From Candidatus Sulfotelmatobacter kueseliae (GTDB lineage Bacteria; Acidobacteriota; Terriglobia; Terriglobales; Acidobacteriaceae): a stretch of DNA of 64,000 bases. The position numbers and the translations under genes are program-made. Within the stretch, counting starts at the first letter, position 1. Each line of letters opens with the position of its first letter. Positions 30,006-40,044 of this stretch are shown here, piece after piece. The stretch is taken from the NCBI GenBank assembly GCA_900290255.1, contig OMOD01000141.1, positions 870 through 64,869 on the forward strand, given 5' to 3'. The notes beneath the pieces were generated by a model. That model ran no database searches. It was not told the DNA's origin and saw nothing but the letters and a program-made list of their open reading frames with translations.

Positions 30006-31307
30006 ATGCACCGATCGAGTCTCACAAACACAAAAGAGGAACACGGGCTTTTTCCGGCGGGACACATCTTTCCGTTTGTGCTGGTGACGGCGTTGTTTTT
30101 CTTGTGGGGCATCCCGAACAACCTGAACGACGTACTGATCCGGCAATTCATGAAATCGTTTGCCATTAACCGGTTCCAGGCGGGGCTGGTGCAATCGGCC
30201 TTTTATCTGGGATATTTTCTGCTGGCCATCCCCGCAGCCTTGCTCATGCGACGGCTGGGGTACAAAGCAGGATTTGTGACCGGCCTCTTTTTGTACGGAA
30301 TTGGAGCTTTTCTTTTCTGGCCGGCGGCGCTGAGCGGAAAGTATGCATTCTTCCTTATGGCGCTCTTTGTGATTGCGAGCGGTCTGTCGTTCCTGGAAAC
30401 CGCGGCCAATCCTTTTATCGCCCAACTCGGCGATCCGGAGAGCTCGGAACGGCGGCTTAACTTCTCTCAGGCATTCAATCCGCTCGGCTCGATCACCGGA
30501 GTTTTGATCGGGACCGTATTCATTTTTTCCGGGGTAGAGCTGACTGCGCCGCAAATTGACGCGCTCAAAACCCAGCACATTTATGACGCGTATCTGCGAT
30601 CCGAGACGTTGCGCGTGGTTAAGCCCTATCTGGTTCTGGGAACGTTCACCATTTTCTGGGCGTTGCTGATTCTGCGCACGAAGTTTCCTGCCATTCAAAG
30701 CGAGCACGAAGCCAGCAAGGAAGATCACGGGCACTTTCGGGATCTGCTCCGCTACCCGCATTTCCTGCTGGCGGTTGTGGCTCAGTTCATGTACGTCGGC
30801 GCGCAGGTGGGCACCTGGAGCTATTTCATCCAATACGTGCAGGAGTCGACGCACCAGCCGGAAAAAATTGCCGGGTATTTTCTGACCGGCACGCTGGCCG
30901 CGTTCGGATCCGGGCGGTTTATCTCGGCTTACCTGATGCGCTTCCTGGCACCGACCAGGTTGCTGGGCGCGTATGCCTTAATTAACGTGGCGCTAGTCGC
31001 GGTCGGTGTCTTGAGGCCGGGATGGGTGGGACTGTGGGCGGTATTTCTCACCAGCTTCTTCATGTCGGTCATGTTTCCGACCATCTTCGCCCTGGGATTG
31101 AAGAAGCTGGGGCCAAACACCAAGATTGGCGGCTCACTTCTGGTAATGGCAATCGTCGGTGGCGCAGTGTTGACGCCTGCTATGGGACTGATCTCGCAGG
31201 CCTATAGCATCGCAGCAGCCTATCTGGTCCCACTGATCGCGTACCTTTTCGTGGCTGCTTACGCTTTCTTCGGAGCGCATATTCGTCCCAGCACAGAACT
31301 CGCATGA
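30006..31307 (+). CDS. Sugar MFS transporter, FucP-like
   Basis: FFLWGIPNNLNDVLIRQFMKSFAINRFQAGLVQSAFYLGYFLLAIPAALLMRRLGYKAG; FLETAANPFIAQLGDPESSERRLNFSQAFNPLGS. Confidence 0.9.
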   Translation: MHRSSLTNTKEEHGLFPAGHIFPFVLVTALFFLWGIPNNLNDVLIRQFMKSFAINRFQAGLVQSAFYLGYFLLAIPAALLMRRLGYKAGFVTGLFLYGIGAFLFWPAALSGKYAFFLMALFVIASGLSFLETAANPFIAQLGDPESSERRLNFSQAFNPLGSITGVLIGTVFIFSGVELTAPQIDALKTQHIYDAYLRSETLRVVKPYLVLGTFTIFWALLILRTKFPAIQSEHEASKEDHGHFRDLLRYPHFLLAVVAQFMYVGAQVGTWSYFIQYVQESTHQPEKIAGYFLTGTLAAFGSGRFISAYLMRFLAPTRLLGAYALINVALVAVGVLRPGWVGLWAVFLTSFFMSVMFPTIFALGLKKLGPNTKIGGSLLVMAIVGGAVLTPAMGLISQAYSIAAAYLVPLIAYLFVAAYAFFGAHIRPSTELA

Positions 31308-31464
31308 GGGGACGCCATTGCCGGCCATCTCGTGCCACTGCCTCCGCCCAGAACAAAAACGGTCGCGGTGAAAGCGACTTTGCGTTAGTCTTTTCGGTTG
31401 GCACCGCCGCAGGATGGTGCGGCTGATTTTACGATTCCGACCCCAATATCGCCGAGGAAGCTTT

Positions 31465-32454
31465 ATGACCTACGTTCCAGCCAGTTCGCGCTACGACACC
31501 ATGCAATACCGCCGCTGCGGGCGCAGCGGATTGCTGCTCCCGGCTATTTCGCTCGGCCTTTGGCACAACTTTGGCGGCGTCGATCGGCTCGAGAACTGCC
31601 GCGCCATGCTCCGCCGCGCTTTCGACCTCGGGATCACCCACTTCGACCTGGCAAACAATTACGGCCCTCCGCCCGGATCCGCCGAGGAGAATTTCGGCCG
31701 CATCCTGCATGCGGATTTCGCGGCGCATCGCGACGAACTGATCATCAGCACGAAAGCCGGTTGGGATATGTGGCCCGGTCCCTACGGCGACTGGGGCTCG
31801 CGCAAGTATCTGCTGGCCAGCCTGGACCAAAGCCTGCGCCGCATGCAGCTTGATTACGTGGACATCTTTTATTCCCACCGTCCCGACCCGTCGACACCGG
31901 TGGAAGAAACCCTGTCGGCGCTTGAGCACGCGGTGCGCTCCGGCAAAGCGCTTTACGCTGGCATTTCCAGTTACGACGCGGTGCAAACCGCGGTTGCGGC
32001 CAAAGAACTGCGACGCCTGGGCACGCCGTGCCTGATTCACCAACCCATGTATTCCATGTTCGAAAGAAACATCGAAGCCGGTTTGCTCGAGCTGCTGGAA
32101 AAGGAGGGAATCGGTTGCATCGCCTTCTGCCCACTGGCCCAGGGCCTGCTCACGGATCGCTATCTCAAGGGCATTCCGGCCGATTCCCGGGCCGGCAAAC
32201 CGGACACTTTTCTGCAGCGAGATGACGTCACGGAACGGGCGGTCGCGCAAGTTCGCGAGCTCAGCAAGCTGGCGCTGTCGCGTGGCCAGTCCGTGGCTCA
32301 GATGGCCCTGGCTTGGGTTCTGCGCGATGCGCGTATGACCAGCGCCCTTATCGGGGCAAGCCGCGTCGAACAAATCGAGCAGAACGTCGCGGCTCTAGCG
32401 AATCTGCGTTTCTCTTCCGCGGAACTCGCGCAGATCGACGCTATTCTCACTTAG
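31465..32454 (+). CDS. Aldo/keto reductase, YghZ (L-glyceraldehyde-3-phosphate reductase)-like
   Basis: MQYRRCGRSGLLLPAISLGLWHNFG...DLGITHFDLANNYGPPPGSAEENFGRIL; ISTKAGWDMWPGPYGDWGSRKYL. Confidence 0.88.
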   Translation: MTYVPASSRYDTMQYRRCGRSGLLLPAISLGLWHNFGGVDRLENCRAMLRRAFDLGITHFDLANNYGPPPGSAEENFGRILHADFAAHRDELIISTKAGWDMWPGPYGDWGSRKYLLASLDQSLRRMQLDYVDIFYSHRPDPSTPVEETLSALEHAVRSGKALYAGISSYDAVQTAVAAKELRRLGTPCLIHQPMYSMFERNIEAGLLELLEKEGIGCIAFCPLAQGLLTDRYLKGIPADSRAGKPDTFLQRDDVTERAVAQVRELSKLALSRGQSVAQMALAWVLRDARMTSALIGASRVEQIEQNVAALANLRFSSAELAQIDAILT

Positions 32455-32514
32455 TGCGAGCGCGGAATGAGTGATTGAACAATGTTGTGAGGGCTACCGT
32501 TCAGATGGCAGAGA

Positions 32515-32775
32515 TCACCTGTGCCGGACGCACGTATGCTCGGCGCACTGCTCCAGAGCGTGCAATGCCTGGAAGGCGTCGTCAATGGCACTTTGCTCCT
32601 GCAGATGGTCTTCCGGAGTCTGGAAAAGCTCACGGGCACGCACGACCAATGCGCTCTTAGCTTCCGCAATCCGGCCTACCATGCGTTGCTCATCCTTCTC
32701 AAAGAGCGCCGCGACATAGAGTCCTCGCCAAACTGGTGATGCAGGTGCTCCTGGCGGACCGCTGGTGTCACTCAT
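32515..32775 (-). CDS. Small hypothetical protein
   Basis: ORF with internal start MSDTSGPPGAPASPVWRGLYVAALFEKDEQRMVGRIAEAKSALVVRARELFQ; composition looks coding. Confidence 0.55.
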   Translation of the reverse strand: MSDTSGPPGAPASPVWRGLYVAALFEKDEQRMVGRIAEAKSALVVRARELFQTPEDHLQEQSAIDDAFQALHALEQCAEHTCVRHR

Positions 32776-32859
32776 GTTTGTTTTCAGCGGTATGTGACTC
32801 CAGTGCGGAAGGAAGTGTCGAATTGATCGCATACTGAGCCTCGAAACTTTTTTTCTCAC

Positions 32860-33045
32860 CTACTGCAACCGCAATTCACAAACCAATACGGCGGCGTCCC
32901 CGTTCGGCAGATTGCACTCCGCCGTGACCCGCGTGTTCCATTCATGGTAGGGAGAAGCAGAATCTTTTAGTTCGACTACTTCGAGCCAAGGATTTTCCTG
33001 AGGTGGCTGGTAGAAATGACAACGGACGCACACGTCGCGCTGCAT
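32860..33045 (-). CDS. Small hypothetical protein
   Basis: 61-aa ORF MQRDVCVRCHFYQPPQENPWLEVVELKDSASPYHEWNTRVTAECNLPNGDAAVLVCELRLQ. Weak evidence. Confidence 0.35.
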   Translation of the reverse strand: MQRDVCVRCHFYQPPQENPWLEVVELKDSASPYHEWNTRVTAECNLPNGDAAVLVCELRLQ

Positions 33046-33222
33046 CGCACCGCTCCTGCGGCCGGCCTACGCAGCATGGAGAATACTTTCTTGCCGGCGA
33101 GGCCGTACTCGCGCAAGAAAAGGGGACAGGCGATTCCCCGCCGTCTCCCGACATAAGACAACACTAGCGCTGCGTCGCGCGCAAGGGTAGAGACATCTCG
33201 GATACCCCCCGCAGAGCGAAGC

Positions 33223-34605
33223 CTAGGGCAAGATGGGCTTGATGCCGGTAACTTCGCAGAAATCGATCAGCGCGGGATACAGGTCGGCTCCGTAGCCGAG
33301 GCACGCGTATTCGTTCGTCCAGCTCTCCAGCATTTTGTCCATATCGCAATGAGCAGTCACAAAGCCGTGCGGCCAGAAGGGAATGCCGCACTCGTGAAGC
33401 CGCTTCTGAATTTTGTCCTTCGGCGGCTCGAAGATGGTCGCCCGAGTAATCACCATCTGGAATTCGCCGTTAACGCGGCCGAGTCGTGCTAGGACTCCTT
33501 CGCCTACTTTGCAAATCAGCTTGACAGAAAGCCCGCCGGCTTCGCCCTCGGTGGGAATGCCATGTTCGGAAAAACCCGCCGGACCGAGTTTGCCGGCAAG
33601 CGAGGGAGGACAGGCTCCATCGCCGATGATCTTGATTTCTTTGTTCTTTTTGTCAATGTGCTGAAGGTCGCCGTAATACACCGGTTCTTTGCTGAGCCTG
33701 GTTAAGAGCAGGACGGTCAGCGCCGTGTTGAAGTCTCCCAGAGTGGAGGTGCCGTAGCCATCCTCCAGCATCATGCTTTGCGCGAAGCAGGTGGCGGAAT
33801 AATCGTCGCCCAAACCGGGAAAGGATTGGATGGTGTAAAAATCAAATTTCTCTTTTTCGACCAGCTTCCTGAGCGCAAGGTAAAGACGAATGGAACGTTC
33901 GTTGACGATGTCTTTTTCCGGCGCCGTGCCGAAAAGCTTCTTCAGGCGAGGCTGGAAACCGGAGATTTCCCTGGCAGTGACTGCCTCGGCGGCACGAATG
34001 AGTTCAGTTGTGTCGCGCGAGTCGATATCAACTCCAAACATCCGCATCCATTGTGAGGGATCGGCGACACCGCACGTCTGCCCCATGCCGCGGCCGCCGA
34101 ACGTGCCCATCGTAGACATGTTCAGCAGATTCTTGCAGTGCGCGGCGCGGGCGTAGCTCGAAATCCTGAGGATGGTGTCCGCGTCACCGGCTTCGCCATA
34201 GACGAATTTATGCGGCACACCGATTTCGAGGAGACCGCCGTGCATCACCAACCCTCCGACCGGCCGCCAGCCTTGCGAACCCGGGTGCGTCCACAACAGA
34301 ACCGCTTTGCCTGTAGCTGCGTAGTCGCGGATGGCCGCGACCAAGTGTGCCGCCCACACCCAGGTTCCAGAAAACAGCACGACCATGTCGATCCGATCGT
34401 CGGTTTTCATCTTCTTGAGCGCACTGCGGGCTTCGTCTTTCGTAGCAATCACAAGGTCGTGCTCAATGACCTTCAAGCCCGCTTGGCGGAGAGCGGCTTT
34501 GGATCGCTTGACGATGGCGTTGTCGATAAAGGGAGTTCCCATGGGATCTTTGAGCCCGTCTTTATGAACTCCATACACAATGAAACCTACTGTCGGTTGA
34601 ATCAC
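33223..34605 (-). CDS. L-fucose/L-arabinose isomerase family protein
   Basis: MIQPTVGFIVYGVHKDGLKDPMGTPFIDNAIV...VVLFSGTWVWAAHLVAAIRDYA...FPGLGDDYSATCFAQSMMLEDGYGTSTLGDFNTALTVLLL. GAGGAGGAA precedes GTG at 34605, overlapping the upstream kinase stop by 4 bp. Confidence 0.82.
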   Translation of the reverse strand: MIQPTVGFIVYGVHKDGLKDPMGTPFIDNAIVKRSKAALRQAGLKVIEHDLVIATKDEARSALKKMKTDDRIDMVVLFSGTWVWAAHLVAAIRDYAATGKAVLLWTHPGSQGWRPVGGLVMHGGLLEIGVPHKFVYGEAGDADTILRISSYARAAHCKNLLNMSTMGTFGGRGMGQTCGVADPSQWMRMFGVDIDSRDTTELIRAAEAVTAREISGFQPRLKKLFGTAPEKDIVNERSIRLYLALRKLVEKEKFDFYTIQSFPGLGDDYSATCFAQSMMLEDGYGTSTLGDFNTALTVLLLTRLSKEPVYYGDLQHIDKKNKEIKIIGDGACPPSLAGKLGPAGFSEHGIPTEGEAGGLSVKLICKVGEGVLARLGRVNGEFQMVITRATIFEPPKDKIQKRLHECGIPFWPHGFVTAHCDMDKMLESWTNEYACLGYGADLYPALIDFCEVTGIKPILP

Positions 34606-36137
34606 GCTTCCTCCTCGTCTGTCAGAAAAAATCTTTCGCTCTGTTCGACCACCGTGGATCTTAGCTGCTTGTAGCGTTTGGTTTGACCACGATAACTCGC
34701 GGCCATTGCCGGATCGGGATGGAGCACTGAGCTTTCTTCCACCACTCCGGCAACTGCCTGTTGAATGCTCGCGTATTCGCCAATGGCCACACCGGCCAGG
34801 ATGGCGGTGCCGAGGCAAACGGATTCCTGCCGGCTCATGATATGCAGGCGACGGCCGGTGAGGGCGGCTCGAAGTTGCAAACCTAGCGCCGAGCGCGTGC
34901 CGCCGCCCGTGACGTAGATGTCCTCGAATTCTCCCACCGCCTCCGCCAACACTTCGGCGACAATGGTCAATTCGCAGGCGAGTCCTTCCAGAATGCCCTT
35001 ATAAATGTGCGCCCGGTCAGTCGCGGGCGTGAGGCCGCTGATCAAGCCGCGAGCTCGAGGGTTGAACTCGGGATTGCAGGTTCCGATCAAATGCGGAGTG
35101 ATGCAGAGGCCGGTTGGACCTTTCGGAGCGTGCGTTTCAAGAGACGCATAGTGGCTGCTTTCGAGGTCCTGGGCGTCGGAACGGACTTCGCATGCTCCAT
35201 TGCCATACAACAAATCGTGGAACCACTTGACCATGATCCCGGAGGGAAAGTAAGCGATGGTCACAAATGTGTCGGCAACAACATGACAATAGGAGTTCAG
35301 CGAGCCATCAAGCGCTTTGTCATTCAGGATGGGCGCGGCAGAGGCAGCAAGCAGAGACTCGTACGTGCCGATCGAATCGTAGACCCGGCCCCCCCCAATC
35401 ACCCCGGCGCCCAGGGCTCCGCAAGGCTGGTCGTGACCGCCTAACACAACGGGAGTCCCTGACAAAAGGCCCAGCTGGTTCGCCATTTCTGAATTCAGTC
35501 TTCCCGTAATCGTACCCGCAGGAACGGGGACGGGGAAGAGTTTCTTATCCAGTTCTACCGCCGCGAGAATCTCATCGGACCACGAAAGCTTTTGCACGTC
35601 GAAGGCGAGGAAGCGCGACGCCAGCGAATAGTCCGCGTAGGGAGGATGGCGCATCTTTTCGAGGAGATAGCCGATCAAAGTGAGGAACGACCGGGTGGAA
35701 GCAAAGACCTCCGGCCGGTTCTTTCGCAGCCAGAGAATCTTGGGGATGGGGTACATGGGATGCGCGAGGTGCCCGGTGATTTTAAACAGACGCTGGCGTC
35801 CGATCGTTTCTTCGCATTGAGCCGATTCACGCATTGCGCGGCTGTCCTGATTGAGGATTGCAGCCATCAGCGGCCTGCCTTGGGAATCAACCGCGACAAA
35901 TGTTTCGCCATGCGAACTCAAACAAAGAGCATGAACGGGATCCTTCAGGTCTTTGGCCGCGGTGCGGGAGCAAACGCAGACGGCATCCCAGAACTTCTCA
36001 GGATTGATTTCGGCAAAACCTGGGCGAGGGAACTCCGGTATGTAGCTCGATGAGTGCTGCGCGAGGATCGCTCCACTGGCGGCAAAGACTACGGCTTTAC
36101 ATCTGCTTGACCCGATATCAATTGCCAGCAGGCTCAC
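34602..36137 (-). CDS. FGGY-family carbohydrate kinase
   Basis: MSLLAIDIGSSRCKAVVF; GTPVVLGGHDQPCGALGAGVIGGGRVYDSIGTYE; IYVTGGGTRSALGLQLRAALTGRRL. Confidence 0.88.
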   Translation of the reverse strand: MSLLAIDIGSSRCKAVVFAASGAILAQHSSSYIPEFPRPGFAEINPEKFWDAVCVCSRTAAKDLKDPVHALCLSSHGETFVAVDSQGRPLMAAILNQDSRAMRESAQCEETIGRQRLFKITGHLAHPMYPIPKILWLRKNRPEVFASTRSFLTLIGYLLEKMRHPPYADYSLASRFLAFDVQKLSWSDEILAAVELDKKLFPVPVPAGTITGRLNSEMANQLGLLSGTPVVLGGHDQPCGALGAGVIGGGRVYDSIGTYESLLAASAAPILNDKALDGSLNSYCHVVADTFVTIAYFPSGIMVKWFHDLLYGNGACEVRSDAQDLESSHYASLETHAPKGPTGLCITPHLIGTCNPEFNPRARGLISGLTPATDRAHIYKGILEGLACELTIVAEVLAEAVGEFEDIYVTGGGTRSALGLQLRAALTGRRLHIMSRQESVCLGTAILAGVAIGEYASIQQAVAGVVEESSVLHPDPAMAASYRGQTKRYKQLRSTVVEQSERFFLTDEEEA

Positions 36138-36213
36138 GTTTCGAGAATCTCCTCGCTGTTGCGGGCGAGACGCGCAATGTCAACGGTTGCGGCTTAACTT
36201 TGCCAATGTGAAG

Positions 36214-37029
36214 TTATCGTTTCGGCTGAAGCGCTTTGCCGTCAAGAACTGCGCGGGCTCGCTGCAGGAACAATTCCATGTCCGCAGCCTGGAACACATT
36301 TCGGCCAAAGAACACCCCGGCGGCCCCGGCGAGGACTATGTCCCGGATCGTATCCAACGCTTCTTGATCGGAGCCTTGACGGCTGCCGCCCAGCACGAGA
36401 ATCGGGATGGGACAGCCCTCTACGACCGACCGCATCGACGTCGGGTCACCCGTGTAATCGGTCTTCACGGCGTCGGCGCCAAGCTCAGCCGCCATGCGAG
36501 TGTGCAGGTTCAGCCACTTTGGTTCTCCAGGATTGGCTACGTTCTTCCCGCGCGCCAGGGACTCGACGATCAGCGGTATGCCGATGCGTTCACACTCGCG
36601 CGCGACCTCGGCGGTGCGAGCGACTTCCTTGCTCTCGAAATCGGCGTCGCCTGTGCCCACCACCATGTAGGTCAAAACCGCGTCTGCGCCATGGCGCAAA
36701 GCGTCTTCCGGGCGGGCCAACAGAGCACTGCGCAGGGCACCACCTCCGTTGGTGGAGACTGCCGACCAGACCGTGGTCCAGTCAATGCGGGCGATGAGCG
36801 CCGGCAAGGGACCGGCAGGAATGGAATTCGCAAACTGACGAATGAGGCCGAGATTCAACAAAAGCGCATCGACCTTAGCCTCTGCGAACCGCCGAATCTG
36901 GCCGAGCGGGTCTTCAGTTCCGGGAATCGGCCCCAAAACCAAAGCGTGGTCGAAGGCAACGACCAAAGCGCGATGCCCCGCGCCGCCAAGCACCCGGCAC
37001 AACCTTACTTTCTTGCCGCAGTCGCTCAA
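36214..37029 (-). CDS. Class I aldolase of the DeoC/LacD/LsrF-type family
   Basis: GGAGHRALVVAFDHALVLGPIPGTEDP; ELGADAVKTDYTGDP (candidate Schiff-base Lys); ILVLGGSRQGSDQEALDTIRDIVLAGAAGVFFGRNVFQA. Confidence 0.78.
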   Translation of the reverse strand: MSDCGKKVRLCRVLGGAGHRALVVAFDHALVLGPIPGTEDPLGQIRRFAEAKVDALLLNLGLIRQFANSIPAGPLPALIARIDWTTVWSAVSTNGGGALRSALLARPEDALRHGADAVLTYMVVGTGDADFESKEVARTAEVARECERIGIPLIVESLARGKNVANPGEPKWLNLHTRMAAELGADAVKTDYTGDPTSMRSVVEGCPIPILVLGGSRQGSDQEALDTIRDIVLAGAAGVFFGRNVFQAADMELFLQRARAVLDGKALQPKR

Positions 37030-37190
37030 GAATCCTCCTTAATTTCTAGTTCCGGCGATAAAACTAGTCCGTATGTGAGCCCTCCTCCAACACCTACGGA
37101 ACGGCCCAGCCCAGAGTCATTCAATTCGCAATGAAGTTCTCATTCTAAGCCGGAAAGCTAGAGCAGTTTCGTTTTTACTATAGTCCAAAG

Positions 37191-37310
37191 TTTTGTCATC
37201 CTGAGCGGCGCTCTTTGCCGCGAAAGCCTGCCCTGAGCGTAGTCGAAGGGGACCTATGCAACTGGCCGACAAGTGCTACATAGGTCCTTCGCTTCGCTCA
37301 GGATGACAAA
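37191..37310. repeat. Inverted-repeat element bounded by tttgtcatcctgagcg / cgctcaggatgacaaa
   Basis: Outer arms are reverse complements. Internal gggacctatg...cataggtcc also paired. Confidence 0.85.
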
Positions 37311-37340
37311 TGTATAGATCACACTATTTCCGAAAATGCT

Positions 37341-39860
37341 CTAATCGGGCTTGTACGGGCTCGGAGACGCAATAACCATCTCTCCGCTCACAGAAACTGA
37401 CCCCTGCTTTTCCGCCGGAATCGCGTCGACGCCATCCACCACCAGCCGGACGGTAAAGTCGCCACTCTTCGTGTAGGCATGACGCACCTCCCTGCCGTCC
37501 TCATGCGTGCCGTCGCCAAAGTCCCAGTGGTAGCCAAGAGCAGGAACTCCTTTGGGATCCGCGGTGCAGGAGAAATTGAGATCTTCATAGATCTTCGCGT
37601 GCTGCGGAATCTCAGCGGCGATTTGGGGCGCCGCAGCCGGTACAGAAGCATCGATGATCTTGACGATCCTCACCGAATGGGCGGGTTGCTCCAAGTGGAT
37701 GGAACTGCCGTCCGTTGACAGGTGATGCGCGGGGTCGAGTGCGTCTTCGAAATCGTAGGGGTGGCCGGGGACAAGACCGATCTCAGAAAGCGAGAAGCCA
37801 TGCGACCTCGGTTGCTCAGTCCAATTGAAAACCGCGAGCATCGATTGCCGGGCGTCTTCGCGCAGCAGAAATACGCTGGGCTGCTCGTCTTCGGGACGAT
37901 ACGCCAGAAGATCGAGGGGGATCGCAGCACGTCCCAGCTTGGCCATCTGCAGCAGGTCCGGGTTCTTGAGCAGCGCTACCCGGTCAGGATCGGCTCCCAA
38001 AGTTGGGAGGTCATCGCCGATTTCGTACATTCCCCCTGAAACGGCGGAGAGCGCAATCGACACCTGTGCCTCGTTCAACGTAAGCGGAGCCTGGATTTCC
38101 CGCTCCTCGATCATTTGCCGCGATACGGTGAACGCGTCCGGATCACTGACAAAAAAATTCCGGTGCATGTAGTAGCGGGCGGCAATACCGGGAGCGGCTT
38201 CCTTGCTGCGCTCGAAACTATGGCCGGTGTCCTGCGATATGCGCCCGTCGTCGACGATGCCCACCGGACTCAACATCGGGCTGCCGTCTTTATCCAGCAG
38301 GCAGTCGTTGCCCACGGCTTTGCGGATGACCTGCAACCCAATTCGCTGCGTCTCCAGGGCAGTCGTGTTGGGCCGGAAGTGGTAGCCTTCGATCGCCGTG
38401 TTGTCCATGAAATCCAGTTTGATATATTTCACACCCCACTCTCGAACCAGAGTTCGGTAGGTCTGGCGGAGAAACTCCTGCGCTCCCGGGTGGGTGGCAT
38501 CCAGCACAAAGACTTGCTCATTAGGAACCTCTTCGTCCATCGTGACCGGGATGGGATTTCCCTTCGCGTTGTGCACCAGCCAGTCTTTGTGGTTCTCATA
38601 GACCGAACTGCGCTCTCCGACCTCAAACGGCGAGGTCCAGATGCCAATCTTCAGGCCCAGTTGCTGGATGCGCTGGGTGAGGGGCCGCATGCCATGGGGG
38701 AACTTGGATGCGTTCGGAACGGCGTAGTCCACTCGCGCATATCCGTAGCCGAAATCGAAATGGAACCAGTCATAGCCGAGAGACTTCAGCCGCTCCGCCT
38801 GCCACAGCGCGTTAGTAAACGTGTTGCCTTCCGTGATCTTCATGTAGAAGGCCGTCCAACTCCACCAGCCCAGCATGTTGTCTTGCGGAATGCGGCTGTG
38901 GTGCAGGTCACGGATCGCAGCTCCATAATTCTCAAGCTGGGCGTGGTAATCGGACCCGACGGCGAACATCAGGCGTTCCGCAGACATGCTCTCGCCGTTC
39001 GCCAGAGGCAGGCTCAGTTCGATCAGGTTCTCTGCCGGGCCCTTGCGCATTCCCGATTCCTCTTCCGTCGCCTGAATCTCGGTTGTGCCGGTGGACTCCA
39101 CGGTGAAGCTGGCAATCTGAGGGCCGGCCGCGGTTGGCTGCGTTTGCAAATGGAGAATTGTCAAGAGGCGATCCGAGGTGAGCGCCCCGAAAAATACGCT
39201 CTCCTTACTTTGCTGGTTGTAAACCTGTTGGCTCCCAACGGCCCGATGCATGCCGTTCGGCGCTTTGCCCAGATCGTAGATTTGCATCGCAGGCCAATCT
39301 TCGCTGTAGCTGTCAGACAACACGCGATCCGAGGCGGGACTCGCATGCAGATCGAGAATGGTCTTGCCCACGGCCTCCACACTGCGAATGCTTTCGAGTT
39401 CAAGCGACCGGCCGGAGTGGTTCTGGACCTGCACCTGGATCTCACCGAATGAGTGCGTCTGGTACAGGCGAATCGTATAAACAAGATCGGGACGATCGGC
39501 GAGGCCGCTTGCCCTTACCTGCACTTGCCGGCCCCGTCCCAACGTGTCTTCGAAATCTGCGGCGGTGACCTCATGCTTGGGATATTCGGCGGACTTGATC
39601 CAGTGATGATCCACTTCAGCCGCGACACCTGCGTATACCACGGGAGACGGCGTCCCCTTCGCCGAGATCGCATACGAACCGTCGGCCGCATCAATCCTGA
39701 CGAGCACGGCATCGTTCTTGAGCTCAGTGTCTGCAGAATAGGCGAAGGCTGTGAACAGGCAGGCAACCGCCGCCGAGAAAATCAGGGTTTGGGCACGGAA
39801 TCGGCGTGCGGAGGAAGAGCGAGTTTTCGAGACACTGCGAGATCCTTGCTTCAAGGGCAC
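37341..39860 (-). CDS. Alpha-galactosidase-like glycoside hydrolase (GH36/27 type) with C-terminal PKD-like domain
   Basis: NMLGWWSWTAFYMKITEGNTFTNALWQAERLKSLGYDWFHFDFGYGYA; VKYIKLDFMDNTAIEGYHF; C-term FSCTADPKGVPALGYHWDFGDGTHEDGREVRHAYTKSGDFTVRLVV (PKD). Exported. Confidence 0.85.
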   Translation of the reverse strand: MPLKQGSRSVSKTRSSSARRFRAQTLIFSAAVACLFTAFAYSADTELKNDAVLVRIDAADGSYAISAKGTPSPVVYAGVAAEVDHHWIKSAEYPKHEVTAADFEDTLGRGRQVQVRASGLADRPDLVYTIRLYQTHSFGEIQVQVQNHSGRSLELESIRSVEAVGKTILDLHASPASDRVLSDSYSEDWPAMQIYDLGKAPNGMHRAVGSQQVYNQQSKESVFFGALTSDRLLTILHLQTQPTAAGPQIASFTVESTGTTEIQATEEESGMRKGPAENLIELSLPLANGESMSAERLMFAVGSDYHAQLENYGAAIRDLHHSRIPQDNMLGWWSWTAFYMKITEGNTFTNALWQAERLKSLGYDWFHFDFGYGYARVDYAVPNASKFPHGMRPLTQRIQQLGLKIGIWTSPFEVGERSSVYENHKDWLVHNAKGNPIPVTMDEEVPNEQVFVLDATHPGAQEFLRQTYRTLVREWGVKYIKLDFMDNTAIEGYHFRPNTTALETQRIGLQVIRKAVGNDCLLDKDGSPMLSPVGIVDDGRISQDTGHSFERSKEAAPGIAARYYMHRNFFVSDPDAFTVSRQMIEEREIQAPLTLNEAQVSIALSAVSGGMYEIGDDLPTLGADPDRVALLKNPDLLQMAKLGRAAIPLDLLAYRPEDEQPSVFLLREDARQSMLAVFNWTEQPRSHGFSLSEIGLVPGHPYDFEDALDPAHHLSTDGSSIHLEQPAHSVRIVKIIDASVPAAAPQIAAEIPQHAKIYEDLNFSCTADPKGVPALGYHWDFGDGTHEDGREVRHAYTKSGDFTVRLVVDGVDAIPAEKQGSVSVSGEMVIASPSPYKPD

Positions 39861-40007
39861 GTTTCACCTCGGGATAGCTGGGAGTCCGACCGCATTCAAT
39901 CGCAAACGAACACGAATGACATGCAAGACGTCACAAAGGTATTGACCGCCGCGCGTCCTTGTCAACGAAAGGCGGCGTTTGTTGACCGGCAGGGACAGCC
40001 CAATCCC

Positions 40008-40031
40008 GCAGGGCGGCGCTCGCCGCCCTGC
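40008..40031. repeat. Perfect 10-bp stem hairpin gcagggcggc-gctc-gccgccctgc
   Basis: Read directly. Lies just 3' of the minus-strand DUF1080 gene; no T-tract. Confidence 0.75.
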
Positions 40032-40044
40032 CGGAGAGGTGCAC

